Origin: JANNVK01 sp031430435
GTDB lineage: Bacteria > Acidobacteriota > Blastocatellia > Pyrinomonadales > Pyrinomonadaceae
Direction of reading: 5' to 3'
DNA length: 64,000 nucleotides
Assembly: GCA_031430435.1 (NCBI GenBank)
Contig: JANPBM010000037.1
Coordinates: 1 to 64,000, forward strand
Made by a program: the position numbers and the translations under genes
Shown here: positions 33,588 to 42,569 of the stretch, piece after piece
Position numbering within the stretch: position 1 is the first letter of the stretch
Layout of the letters: the number at the start of each line of letters is the position of its first letter
The notes under the pieces: model-generated
Databases searched by the model: none
What the model saw: the letters and a program-made list of their open reading frames with translations, nothing else
Told to the model about the DNA's origin: nothing

Positions 33588-35018
33588 TCAACTTTGCATT
33601 GAAGCTAAAAACTCGGCGTTTTCTTTTGTTTTGCTCAATCGTTCAAGCACAACTTCCATTTGTTCGACCGGCGACAGCGGATTAAGCACGCGACGCATAA
33701 CCCAAATTCGGTTAAGGTTTTCTTTGCTGATAAGCAGTTCTTCTTTGCGTGTTCCCGAACGTTGCAAATCGATTGCCGGAAACAGACGTTTATCGCTCAA
33801 GCGACGGTCTAAATGAATTTCCGAGTTACCTGTTCCTTTGAATTCCTCAAAAATAACATCGTCCATCCGTGAACCTGTATCGATCAACGCCGTCGCGATA
33901 ATCGTCAAACTTCCGCCTTCTTCGATGTTTCGCGCCGCGCCGAAAAACCGTTTCGGACGTTGCAACGCATTTGAATCGATACCGCCCGAAAGAATCTTTC
34001 CGCTGGGCGGGACGACCGAGTTATGCGCTCGCGCCAACCGTGTAATCGAATCGAGCAAAATTACGACATCGCGTTTATGTTCGACCAATCGTTTTGCCTT
34101 TTCAATCACCATATCGGCAACTTGAACGTGGCGCGTCGGCGGTTCGTCAAACGTGGACGAAATAACTTCGCCTTTGACCGACCGTTGCATATCCGTAACT
34201 TCTTCGGGACGTTCGTCGATCAATAAAACAATCAGCGTAACTTCGGGATGATTTTCGGTAATCGAATTGGCGATTGTTTGCAACAACATCGTTTTACCCG
34301 TTCGCGGCGGCGCCACAATCAACGCCCGTTGTCCTTTTCCGATCGGGGTTACTAAATCTATTACTCGCGCCGCGATATTTTCGGGCAACGGCGTTTCCAT
34401 CTTCAGTTGTTCATCGGGATAAAGCGGTGTCAGGTTGTCGAAGAAAACTTTTTCGCGCGAATGTTCGGGCGCTTCAAAGTTAATTGCTTCAACCTTGATT
34501 AAGGCAAAATATCGCTCGCCTTCTTTCGGCGGACGAATTTGACCGGAAATTGTATCGCCCGTACGCAAATCGAACTTGCGAATTTGCGACGGCGAAACGT
34601 AAATATCATCGGGACCGGGCAAATAATTGTATTCCGGAGCGCGCAAAAATCCGAAGCCGTCGGGCAAAGTTTCCAATACGCCTTCCGAAAAAATTAAACC
34701 GCTCTTTTCGGTCTGAGTCGCCAAAACCTTGAAGATCAATTCTTGTTTTCGCAAACCCGAAGCTCCGTCGATTCCCATTTCTTTCGCAACCGCCGTCAGT
34801 TGTGAAATAGACATATCCTTTAAGCCTGCCAAGTTGAGCAGCTCGCCCGTCGGGACGTATGGTTTTTCGGTTGTTTCAATCGTTGCGGCAGGTGTTGCCG
34901 TTGCTCCCGCAGATGTTTCAGGCGCTTCGGCAGTTACCGCTGAAACTGCTTCGGACGGTTTAACTTTTTCGACCTTTTTTACTTTTTTCGCGGTTGTTGC
35001 TGTTGTTTTTGTAGCCAT
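33588..35018 (-). CDS. rho: Transcription termination factor Rho
   Basis: Hexameric RNA helicase that ends transcription. The 476-residue protein has a Lys/Ala/Thr-rich N-terminal extension (about 60 residues), the Rho N-terminal helices (NLAGLKDMSISQLTAVAKEM), the cold-shock-like RNA-binding domain (GFGFLRAPEYNYLPGPDDIY), and the RecA-type motor: Walker A APPRTGKTMLLQ, DERPEEVTDMQRSV, Walker B VVILLDSITRLARAHN, and the R loop GTGNSEIHLDRRLSDKR. Start ATG 35018 gives the normal N-terminus; the reading from 35084 is only an upstream extension. Confidence 0.96.
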   Translation of the reverse strand: MATKTTATTAKKVKKVEKVKPSEAVSAVTAEAPETSAGATATPAATIETTEKPYVPTGELLNLAGLKDMSISQLTAVAKEMGIDGASGLRKQELIFKVLATQTEKSGLIFSEGVLETLPDGFGFLRAPEYNYLPGPDDIYVSPSQIRKFDLRTGDTISGQIRPPKEGERYFALIKVEAINFEAPEHSREKVFFDNLTPLYPDEQLKMETPLPENIAARVIDLVTPIGKGQRALIVAPPRTGKTMLLQTIANSITENHPEVTLIVLLIDERPEEVTDMQRSVKGEVISSTFDEPPTRHVQVADMVIEKAKRLVEHKRDVVILLDSITRLARAHNSVVPPSGKILSGGIDSNALQRPKRFFGAARNIEEGGSLTIIATALIDTGSRMDDVIFEEFKGTGNSEIHLDRRLSDKRLFPAIDLQRSGTRKEELLISKENLNRIWVMRRVLNPLSPVEQMEVVLERLSKTKENAEFLASMQS

Positions 35019-35243
35019 TATTTTGATTCTATGAATAAGTTGGTATGATTCCGGTAAAACCTGCAATGACGCATTCCGCGCCACCGTAATTCTTTATTGT
35101 AAAATTGAATTTTCTATTGCTATATATGGAAAAGTTCCGTAGGGGAATTATTGAATTTGACCCTAAAGGCTTTCTCAAAACCCTAAGTTTTACTGAGTAA
35201 TTAGATTATTGCTCAAGTCGCGGTAAAAAATCAACTAAAATCT

Positions 35244-35825
35244 TCACTTTTTTTGAATTGTCGAATAAATTTCTTGCCAAACTTCGATACTGCCGATATT
35301 TTTGGTCGCCGAAAACCCGATGACCTTGCTCTTCGGCATTGTTTTTTGAATCACGTCTAAATTTACCGCTAATTCTTTTTTCGATAATTTATCTGTTTTA
35401 GTAGCAACGATGATGTGATTTTTCTGATTAAAAACTAACCAGTTGTTTAATTCCTCATCCAACTTCGACGGTTTATGCCGTGAATCAATCAACTGAATAC
35501 ACAACATCAGTTGCTCGCGTTTCGCCAAATACTCTTCTGCCATGACTCCCCAATCTGCCCGCATTACTTTTGAAACTTTGGCGTAGCCGTATCCCGGCAA
35601 ATCAACAAAATAAAATTTACCGTTGACCAGAAAAAAGTTTATACATTGCGTTCGTCCGGGTGTGTTGGATGTGCGGGCAAGTCCTTTGCGGTTTAATAAA
35701 GTATTCAAAAGGCTTGATTTACCGACATTCGAGCGTCCGAGAAACGAAATTTCGGGCAAGTTGTCTAATGTCCAATGTTCTTCGGTGTAAGCGCTTTTGA
35801 TAAATTCGGCGGATGTGATTTTCAT
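35244..35825 (-). CDS. engB: Ribosome biogenesis GTPase EngB (YsxC/YihA)
   Basis: A 193-residue GTPase needed for 50S subunit assembly. G1 is GRSNVGKSSLLN, the switch region SNTPGRTQCINFF, G3 FVDLPGYGYAKV, G4 ATKTDKLSK and G5 GFSATKN. Start ATG 35825 fits the family opening MKITSAEFIKSAYTEEHWT; a reading from 35918 adds unrelated residues. Confidence 0.94.
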   Translation of the reverse strand: MKITSAEFIKSAYTEEHWTLDNLPEISFLGRSNVGKSSLLNTLLNRKGLARTSNTPGRTQCINFFLVNGKFYFVDLPGYGYAKVSKVMRADWGVMAEEYLAKREQLMLCIQLIDSRHKPSKLDEELNNWLVFNQKNHIIVATKTDKLSKKELAVNLDVIQKTMPKSKVIGFSATKNIGSIEVWQEIYSTIQKK

Positions 35826-36018
35826 ATAAATTTGCACGGGGAAAAATAAATATACACTATTTTTATTTCCCCAAACAATGAATTTATGACCTTTTTGACA
35901 TTTCGCGGCGACTTTCAATCATTTTCGGCGATGAAAGCACCGATTATTAGTGTTTATTTGTCCGATTTATTATCTTTTTCAAATTGCCGATTTACGGTAT
36001 TCTCTTTATTTTCACTTT

Positions 36019-36708
36019 TTATTTGCGATAATACTTCGGTTTCAAACCATACTCGTAAAGATATTGAAACGTCTGTGCGTCAATCGCCGTCGGCAAAATA
36101 TCATTGAAACTTAAGCTGAAATCGTTCGGCGACACCAACAGTTTCCAATCGTTTACTTCGTTCGGCGAGGTAAAAATAACTTCATCGATCGCGCCGTTTT
36201 GAATTAAAACTTTTAATTTCGCCGATTCGGCGACAACGGTTGTCCGATAAATCGAAATTTCGGTAACTTCGGTGTTTGCCGTTCGCAATAAATCGGCTAG
36301 TTTAGTATTTTTTTCCGTTATCAAAAAACGTAATTCAGTCGGCGACCGGTAATCGCAAATTGCCCGAAAAACATTTTGGGTATCGAGTTTTGACGGAATA
36401 ACGTCGGCGTGAATTTGAAACATTCGCAGTTTATCGCTGACGGCTTCGCCAATGGCGCAAATCCGTAAATTATCCAGTTCAAATTTGTCTAACTCGTTGT
36501 CTGTCAACATTTGCAAAAAGTATTCGACCGCGTAACAATCGGTAAAAACCAGCCAATCAAAGCCGGTCGGTTCAAAATTAAATACATTATTCAAAGGCAA
36601 AGTTTCGATTTGCGGCAACAAAAAGACGTTGAATTCTTTGGCTTGCAGTTCGCCGATTAGCTTTTGATTACTCGGCTTATCAAAAATACCGATAGTTTTT
36701 TCTGCCAT
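36019..36708 (-). CDS. hemD: Uroporphyrinogen-III synthase
   Basis: Closes hydroxymethylbilane into uroporphyrinogen III in heme synthesis. The 229-residue protein is divergent, as usual for HemD, but shows FDWLVFTDCYAVEYFLQML (compare W-(I/V)-FTSxNAVxxF), LRICAIGEAVSDKLRMF (AIGxxTAxxL), FLITEKNTKLADLLR (GxxxRxxLxxxL), VTEISIYRTTV (VxxxxxYRT) and EVIFTSPNEVNDW (TSxxxVxxF). These five blocks in order support the call. No other heme gene is in the window. Confidence 0.8.
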   Translation of the reverse strand: MAEKTIGIFDKPSNQKLIGELQAKEFNVFLLPQIETLPLNNVFNFEPTGFDWLVFTDCYAVEYFLQMLTDNELDKFELDNLRICAIGEAVSDKLRMFQIHADVIPSKLDTQNVFRAICDYRSPTELRFLITEKNTKLADLLRTANTEVTEISIYRTTVVAESAKLKVLIQNGAIDEVIFTSPNEVNDWKLLVSPNDFSLSFNDILPTAIDAQTFQYLYEYGLKPKYYRK

Positions 36709-36812
36709 AGTTTAGAAATTTAACAGACAATTCAATTTGTGCAAATTGCCGTTTGAAAGTTAAACTTTTAATTTGGTTTTTAAACTCAAGTTCAAGAACT
36801 TTTCTTAATACA

Positions 36813-37796
36813 ATGAAAGCAATGATACTCGCCGCAGGTTTCGGGACGCGGCTTTTTCCATTAACAATCGATCGCACTAAACCTGCAATTCCATTTTTGG
36901 GCAAACCGCTGGTCGGATACGTTGCCGAATATGTGGCGAAATACGGCTTTACCGAAGTCATTGTTAATCTGCATCATCAACCCGAATCGGTCAAAGAAGC
37001 TCTCGGCAACGGCGACAAATTCGGTGTAAACATTGAATATACGCTGGAATCACCCGATATTTTGGGAACGGCGGGAGCTTTGGACAACGCCCGCGATTTA
37101 CTCGAAGACGATACTTTTTTGATCGTCAACGGCAAAATTATTACCGATATTGACATCACCGCCGCGCTTGAAACGCACAAAAAATCAGGTGCCATCGCGA
37201 CAATGATTTTAAAAGAAAACGCGGATTTCGAGAAATTCACCGAAGTTTTTGTACAAAACGGCGAAGTCAAAGGATTTGCCAGCGGTTTTCCGATCGAGAA
37301 CCCGAAATCTCATCTGCAAGTTCCCCTTATGTTCACGGGTATTCACATACTTGAACCCGAAGTTTTCAAGTATATTCCGCGCGGAATTTATTCGGATATT
37401 GTCCCGACGTTTTATCTGCCCGCGATTGCGAACGGCGAAAAAATTGCCGCTCATACTTGCAATAATAAATGGTTCGAGCTTTCGACAATTCCGCGATATT
37501 TAGATATTTCGCTGGCAATGATGGACGGCGAAAAAGTTTGCAAAGGTCAAAATTGTAATCTCGACAAAACCGCAACCGTAACAGATTCAATACTTTGGGA
37601 CGATGTCACGATTGAAGCCAACGCCAAACTCAGCCGCGTAATTATCGCCGACGGCGTAACGATTAAAGCAAATAATATTTTTGAAAATGTGGCGATTGTG
37701 CGGGCTGATATGGTCAGAAATTGTATTGAACGACCCGAAAAAGCCTTGAAAGGCGAATACCTCGGCGAAAATTATGTGGTTCCGCTCAATCAATGA
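36813..37796 (+). CDS. Sugar-phosphate nucleotidyltransferase (MurU/mannose-1-phosphate type)
   Basis: A 327-residue enzyme joining a sugar-1-phosphate to a nucleotide. The Rossmann opening MKAMILAAGFGTRLFPLTID with RTKPAIPF is the nucleotide site. The region around residue 205 (GIYSDIVPTFYLPAIANGEK) fits the family, and a short left-handed-helix tail follows (TATVTDSILWDDVTIEANAK). Where the family normally has NGD (metal ligand), this protein reads VNGKIITDID. With the AmgK-like kinase 0.9 kb downstream, a role in MurNAc recycling is plausible, but GDP-mannose synthesis cannot be excluded. Confidence 0.75.
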   Translation: MKAMILAAGFGTRLFPLTIDRTKPAIPFLGKPLVGYVAEYVAKYGFTEVIVNLHHQPESVKEALGNGDKFGVNIEYTLESPDILGTAGALDNARDLLEDDTFLIVNGKIITDIDITAALETHKKSGAIATMILKENADFEKFTEVFVQNGEVKGFASGFPIENPKSHLQVPLMFTGIHILEPEVFKYIPRGIYSDIVPTFYLPAIANGEKIAAHTCNNKWFELSTIPRYLDISLAMMDGEKVCKGQNCNLDKTATVTDSILWDDVTIEANAKLSRVIIADGVTIKANNIFENVAIVRADMVRNCIERPEKALKGEYLGENYVVPLNQ

Positions 37797-37808
37797 TAAA
37801 ATTGCGGT

Positions 37809-38675
37809 ATGTTAGGAAATTTGGACAACGAAATAATCTTCAAAAAAGCGTTTACAAATAAAATTGTTTTTACGCGGTTTGTTAAAGATATTTTGGGAAT
37901 CGAGATTGAAGTCGATAAAATCGAGACCGAAAAACGTTTTGAGCCCAAAATCGGCTACATTGATTTTGAACTCGACATATTTGCGGAAAGTGTTGATAAA
38001 AGAGTAGTTGTCGAGATTCAGCGAGTAGAATACGACCATAATTTTGACCGCTTTCTGCACTATTTTTTAATGACGATTGCCGAACAACAAAAACGTGCGG
38101 CGAATTATTCGATTCCGCAAACGGTTTATGTAATCGTTGTTTTGACCGCTCCGTATCGCGTCAGTGAACGCAACGGCAAACTCATTAAAGACGAAGTTTT
38201 GCTGATGAAACTTAATCCGCGAACGTTGGACGGCAAAGAACGAGATTTATACGGTCATCAAATCACGTTTTTGAATCCGAATTACAAAGACGATGAAACG
38301 CCGCAATCAATTCGGGATTGGTTGGATTTGGTTTATCAATCAATTCACAACCCCGAAAAACCGCAGATAAATGTTGAGAATGAAGGAATCAGGATTGCAT
38401 CGGATTTAATAAATTTTGATAATCTCACGCCCGAAGAACGCACTTTCAGCAAAAATAAAGAAGCTGCCAAAGAAGCAATCGCCGTTTACGAAAAATTTGC
38501 CAAAGCAGAAGGAAAAGCGGAAGGAAAAGCAGAAGGAATTGAAGAAGGCAAATTAAACGAGAAAATAAAGATTGCCGAAAACTTGATTTCAGCAGGTTCG
38601 ACCAACGAATTTATTTCAAAAATTACCGGATTGAATAACGACCGAATAGACAAAATTAGAAATGATGTCAGCTAA
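37809..38675 (+). CDS. Rpn/PD-(D/E)XK recombination-promoting nuclease
   Basis: A 288-residue protein of the Rpn (PDDEXK_2, transposase_31-like) group. It opens DNEIIFKKAFTNKIVFTRFV, and the nuclease core is FELDIFAESVDKRVVVEIQR (Asp, then Glu-x-Gln). HNFDRFLHYFLMTIAEQQKR and VIVVLTAPYR follow, ending in the low-complexity KAEGKAEGKAEGIEEGK before a helical tail. The DNA behind that tail is a short repeat likely to slip. These genes are mobile in behaviour though not classical IS. It sits between the nucleotidyltransferase and the sugar kinase and overlaps the latter by 14 bases. Confidence 0.85.
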   Translation: MLGNLDNEIIFKKAFTNKIVFTRFVKDILGIEIEVDKIETEKRFEPKIGYIDFELDIFAESVDKRVVVEIQRVEYDHNFDRFLHYFLMTIAEQQKRAANYSIPQTVYVIVVLTAPYRVSERNGKLIKDEVLLMKLNPRTLDGKERDLYGHQITFLNPNYKDDETPQSIRDWLDLVYQSIHNPEKPQINVENEGIRIASDLINFDNLTPEERTFSKNKEAAKEAIAVYEKFAKAEGKAEGKAEGIEEGKLNEKIKIAENLISAGSTNEFISKITGLNNDRIDKIRNDVS

Positions 38676-39672
38676 CAACCGCTTAGAAACTTTCTTAAAA
38701 CAACACTCGCAAGTTGTTGATATAACACAGCTTACGCCGGATGCTTCAACCCGCGAATACTCTCGAATTGTGTGGAACGGTAAATCCGCGATTGCCTGTG
38801 TTTACCCGCAAGACGGTTCCGGCAAGCCTCAGTTCGCGGCGTGTTTGGATGTTACAAACGTTTTTATTTCCGCCAATTTGCCGGTCGCCAAAATCTTTGC
38901 GTCCGATGAAAATAGCGGTGTAATTATTCACGAAGATTTCGGCGACAAAATTTTGCGTGACTTTTTATTATCGACCGATGAAATAACACGCGAAGTTTAT
39001 TTGAACAACGCGATTACTTTGATTGCCGGAATTCAAGCGGCGACTCCGAAAGCCTTTGAACAAAATTCGGTTTCATCAACAATAAAGTTCGATTTTGCAA
39101 AATTATCATCGGAATCAGATTTTTTTACCACGCATTATTTTACAAGTTTACAAAAATCGCCGTTAAATGAATCCGATGCAAAAGCGTTGAAAAGCGAACT
39201 TGACGAAGTTGCGATGGAATTGGGTGAACTTGCCGAAACGCTGACGCACAGAGATTTTCACGCCGCAAATTTGATGCTCAACGGCGAAAATAACATCAAA
39301 ATCATCGACCATCAGGACGCGCGTTTAGGCTCGACAAGTTACGATTTAGTCTCGCTTTTGCTTGACCGCGTAACGGAATTGCCAACGCCTGAGTGGCTCG
39401 CAGAGAAACGCAGATTTTTCCTCGACCAACGCGAAAGATTAGGTTTAGAAAAAATTGATGAAGCCAAATTTGAACGAGAATTTCGTTTGCAAACAGTTCA
39501 GCGATGTTTAAAAGCAATCGGAACCTTTGCCAACCAAATTGCTAATCGAAACAAAGAAAATTATCGTCAATACATAAACCCAATGTTCAAAATCGTCTTA
39601 CGGGCGTGCGAGAATTTAGCCGGGTTTCCGACCTTGCAGAGGATTATTAGAGGTCTATCGTATGAAAATTAA
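38662..39672 (+). CDS. APH-fold sugar kinase, AmgK-like
   Basis: A 336-residue aminoglycoside-phosphotransferase-fold kinase. AmgK phosphorylates N-acetylmuramate/N-acetylglucosamine at C1 so that MurU can activate it. Seen here: PDASTREYSRIVWNGKSAIA near the N-terminus (the AmgK-type ASxRxYxR), VIIHEDFGDKIL, the catalytic loop LTHRDFHAANLML and the metal motif IIDHQDARLGSTSYDLVSLL. AmgK in Pseudomonas is next to murU; here a nucleotidyltransferase lies upstream beyond the Rpn gene. Substrate is inferred. Confidence 0.75.
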   Translation: MMSANNRLETFLKQHSQVVDITQLTPDASTREYSRIVWNGKSAIACVYPQDGSGKPQFAACLDVTNVFISANLPVAKIFASDENSGVIIHEDFGDKILRDFLLSTDEITREVYLNNAITLIAGIQAATPKAFEQNSVSSTIKFDFAKLSSESDFFTTHYFTSLQKSPLNESDAKALKSELDEVAMELGELAETLTHRDFHAANLMLNGENNIKIIDHQDARLGSTSYDLVSLLLDRVTELPTPEWLAEKRRFFLDQRERLGLEKIDEAKFEREFRLQTVQRCLKAIGTFANQIANRNKENYRQYINPMFKIVLRACENLAGFPTLQRIIRGLSYEN

Positions 39673-40465
39673 ATTCAACATCTTTCTATGTTCAGTTATT
39701 TTTCTGATTGTTTTTAATGCTACACTTTTTGCACAAGCAAAATTGAATGCGTTTCCGATTCAATCTTCAACTTTAATTGCTGATCTTAGACAAAGAAAGG
39801 CTGATAATCCGAAGATAACAGCTAAAGAATTAGCAGTTGCAGGTAATGAAATAATTGCAAATGTCGGTGTAAATTATAACTTTGAATTAAGCGAAAGTAA
39901 TTGCAAGGCATTGTCGGAAGTCCGTAAAAAACTTAAACCGGATCAAAAAATGTCGGCTTTGCGGGGCAAATTAAATCAGCCTCAAGGCAGTCCCGTTGAT
40001 ATTATTTTCCCCGATGTTAATTTTACCGATAACTGCGGTTGCTATCTGAATATACCTGGTTTGAATGTGGTTGAAACTGATTTTATAACTAAAATTAACG
40101 GTGTAAATATCAAATTTAATCGTCCGAGTAATTTCAAGCAAACGGTTGATTTAGTTGATAATACAGTAGTTACAAGGCAAATTCGCCGCTGGTATATTCC
40201 GTTTCCGACAACTCCAATCGGTGTTTACGAAGACGGCACAATTTTATTTTTAGAATTTCCTGACAGCGAGTTTAAAGAATTGGCTTTGGCAATTTATGAA
40301 AGCGGAACAATCCAAATTGTGAGCAAAAGCGATTGGGATTTGAGAGAAAAGCCAAAACAATTAAAAGACTTTCCGCGTGATGCGAGTAACCCGAATCTGA
40401 ATTTTATCAGTTTTGGCGAAGGAGAAAAAAAGCGAGTTCTGAAATTCAATTCGCCTTGTAAATAA
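39662..40465 (+). CDS. Exported protein of unknown function
   Basis: A 267-residue protein with a signal peptide (IFLCSVIFLIVFNATLFAQA). The mature part has mixed beta composition with QPQGSPVDIIFPDVNFTDNC, a CGC motif and GVYEDGTILFLEFPDSEFKE; no family is recognised. The start overlaps the kinase end by 11 bases. A+T content is higher than its neighbours. Confidence 0.7.
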   Translation: MKIKFNIFLCSVIFLIVFNATLFAQAKLNAFPIQSSTLIADLRQRKADNPKITAKELAVAGNEIIANVGVNYNFELSESNCKALSEVRKKLKPDQKMSALRGKLNQPQGSPVDIIFPDVNFTDNCGCYLNIPGLNVVETDFITKINGVNIKFNRPSNFKQTVDLVDNTVVTRQIRRWYIPFPTTPIGVYEDGTILFLEFPDSEFKELALAIYESGTIQIVSKSDWDLREKPKQLKDFPRDASNPNLNFISFGEGEKKRVLKFNSPCK

Positions 40466-40469
40466 TTTT

Positions 40470-40694
40470 ATGACCGACGATGTAAAAGAAAAATTAAGGC
40501 AGCATATTCAAAATTGGAAAGAAACAGGAAAGTTTTTAGAAGAGTTGCGAATAAAAGAAAGCCGCAATGCAAATCTTGAACAAGTAATAATGTCGCTGAA
40601 TGATGCCTCTGAATCAGCATTGGCAATGTTTCCGCCAATTCCAACTTCGGGATTGATTGAAATGCAGCGAATTTTTATGAAACAAAAAAGATGA
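40470..40694 (+). CDS. Small helical protein, antitoxin-like partner of a nucleotidyltransferase
   Basis: A 74-residue protein (DVKEKLRQHIQNWKETGKFL, later SGLIEMQRIFMKQKR), helical and without domains I can name. Its stop overlaps the next start by four bases. Small helical proteins preceding a DUF-type nucleotidyltransferase recall MNT/HEPN or AbiE-type modules; the role here is inferred from layout. Confidence 0.6.
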   Translation: MTDDVKEKLRQHIQNWKETGKFLEELRIKESRNANLEQVIMSLNDASESALAMFPPIPTSGLIEMQRIFMKQKR

Positions 40695-41251
40695 AGCAAG
40701 TCTTTGAAGCAGCTCAACAAATTCAAAGTTTTTTTGAAGATAATAATTGGCAATTTTGCTTTATTGGCGGCATTGCTCTCCAGCGTTGGGCAAAACCTCG
40801 TCTGACAAATGATGCCGATTTAACACTTCTTACGGGTTTTGGCGAGGAAGAGAAATTTATAGACAAGATGCTTGCGAAATTCAAATCGCGGATTGATAAT
40901 CCAAGAGAATTTTCATTGCGAAGTCGAGTGGTTTTGCTTGAAGTTGAAGGAATTGGCGTTGATATTTCGCTTGGAGCGTTATTTTTTGAGGAAAATGCTG
41001 TAAATCGTGCGACAAATTATCAATTTTTAAAAGGAATTTCTTTAGTAACTTGTTCTGCTGAAGATTTAATCGTCTATAAATCGTTTGCGAATAGAACAAA
41101 AGATTGGGCAGACATAGAAAATATCGTAACATTTCAGACTTCGCTGGATTGGACGTATATTTACGAACAATTAACGCCTTTGGTTGAACTGAAAGAAGAA
41201 CCCGAAATTTTAACGAAATTGAATAAACTAAAGAAAGAAACGGATTTATGA
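40691..41251 (+). CDS. Nucleotidyltransferase-fold protein (AbiEii-like)
   Basis: A 186-residue protein with FCFIGGIALQRWAKPRLTND followed by ADLTLL: the GG(x)AxxxxGxxRxTxDxD layout of antitoxin/toxin nucleotidyltransferases. LEVEGIGVDISLGALFFEEN supplies the third acid, and SAEDLIVYKSFANRTKDWAD is the typical 'EDLIxxKxxAxRxKDxxD' end. It overlaps the 74-residue protein before it and asnS after it, each by four bases. It could be part of a toxin-antitoxin module or an aminoglycoside-type transferase. Confidence 0.75.
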   Translation: MKQVFEAAQQIQSFFEDNNWQFCFIGGIALQRWAKPRLTNDADLTLLTGFGEEEKFIDKMLAKFKSRIDNPREFSLRSRVVLLEVEGIGVDISLGALFFEENAVNRATNYQFLKGISLVTCSAEDLIVYKSFANRTKDWADIENIVTFQTSLDWTYIYEQLTPLVELKEEPEILTKLNKLKKETDL

Positions 41252-42561
41252 ATCAAACATACATTAACGAACTAAAAAATCACATCGGCGAAACCGTAAC
41301 CTTGAAAGGTTGGCTTTATAACTCGCGTTCGAGCGGAAAATTGGTGTTTTTACAGCTCCGCGACGGCACAGGCATCGTCCAATGCGTCGTGTTTAAGCCG
41401 AATAACGAAGAATTATTTGAATCGGCAAAATCGCTCGGACAAGAATCATCGATTATCGTCAACGGCACGGTTAAAGAAGATACGCGTTCGAACATCGGCG
41501 TTGAATTAGACGTTACTGGTTTGGAAATTATCCAAAATGCCGCCGAATATCCAATCACGCCAAAGGAACACGGCACGGAATTTTTGATGGACAATCGTCA
41601 TTTGTGGATTCGTTCCAAAAAGCAGAACGCGATTTTGAAAGTTCGCCACACGGTTGTTAAAGCGACTCGTGATTTCTTCGATAATAACGGCTTTATTCTA
41701 GCTGATACGCCGATTTTTACGCCTGCTGCGTGCGAAGGTACAACGACACTTTTTGAAGTTGATTATTTTGACGATGACAAAGCATATTTGACGCAAAGCG
41801 GACAACTTTACAACGAAGCGACCGCCGCAAGTTTGGGCAGAAGTTATTGTTTCGGACCCGTTTTCCGGGCTGAAAAGTCTAAAACACGCAGACACTTAAC
41901 CGAATTTTGGATGGTCGAACCCGAAATGGCTTACGCGCATTTAGACGATGTAATGACGCTCGGCGAAGGTTTGATCAAATTTATTGTCGAACGAGTTTTA
42001 GCCGATAGACGCGAAGAATTGACCGTGCTTGAACGCGATATTACTAGACTTGAAGCGTTACTTTCAGACAGTTTTCCGCGTGTGCATTACGATGAAGCGG
42101 TGAAACTATTGAAGGCAGGTTTTGTGAAAGGCGAACTCGACAACGATTTTGAATGGGGCGGAGATTTTGGCGCTCCCGACGAAACCTATATTTCCAAACA
42201 ATTTAATGCTCCGGTTTTTGTCCATCATTTTCCGACGGCAATCAAAGCCTTTTATTTTGAACGAGATAAAAATCGTCCCGAATGTGCATTAGGTGCAGAT
42301 TTAATCGCACCCGAAGGCTACGGCGAAATTATCGGCGGCGGCGAACGCGCGTCGGATTTGGAGTTTATGGAGAAACAAATCGAATCGCACAATCTGCCGA
42401 AAGAAGCGTTTGAATGGTATTTGGATTTACGCAGATTCGGAAGCGTTCCGCACGCGGGCTTTGGCATGGGCGTTGAGCGTTGCGTCGCGTGGATGTGCGG
42501 AATCGAACACGTACGCGAGACAATTCCGTTTCCGCGAATGTTGAACAGATTGAAACCTTAG
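41248..42561 (+). CDS. asnS: Asparaginyl-tRNA synthetase
   Basis: Charges tRNA-Asn. The 437-residue class II enzyme has the OB-fold anticodon domain (VTLKGWLYNSRSSGKLVFLQ, LRDGTGIVQCVV), motif 1 near residue 130, motif 2 FRAEKSKTRRHLTEFWMVEP, and motif 3 GFGMGVERCVAWMCG followed by RETIPFPR. Length matches the asparaginyl rather than the archaeal aspartyl type. It starts in ATGA overlap with the nucleotidyltransferase gene, an odd neighbour for a housekeeping synthetase. Confidence 0.93.
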   Translation: MNQTYINELKNHIGETVTLKGWLYNSRSSGKLVFLQLRDGTGIVQCVVFKPNNEELFESAKSLGQESSIIVNGTVKEDTRSNIGVELDVTGLEIIQNAAEYPITPKEHGTEFLMDNRHLWIRSKKQNAILKVRHTVVKATRDFFDNNGFILADTPIFTPAACEGTTTLFEVDYFDDDKAYLTQSGQLYNEATAASLGRSYCFGPVFRAEKSKTRRHLTEFWMVEPEMAYAHLDDVMTLGEGLIKFIVERVLADRREELTVLERDITRLEALLSDSFPRVHYDEAVKLLKAGFVKGELDNDFEWGGDFGAPDETYISKQFNAPVFVHHFPTAIKAFYFERDKNRPECALGADLIAPEGYGEIIGGGERASDLEFMEKQIESHNLPKEAFEWYLDLRRFGSVPHAGFGMGVERCVAWMCGIEHVRETIPFPRMLNRLKP

Positions 42562-42569
42562 TTTGACTT

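Noticed and set aside
38500..38560. A CRISPR-like short repeat in the Rpn gene
   Set aside because: It is the coding repeat for KAEGKAEG, typical of Rpn C-termini, with no spacers.
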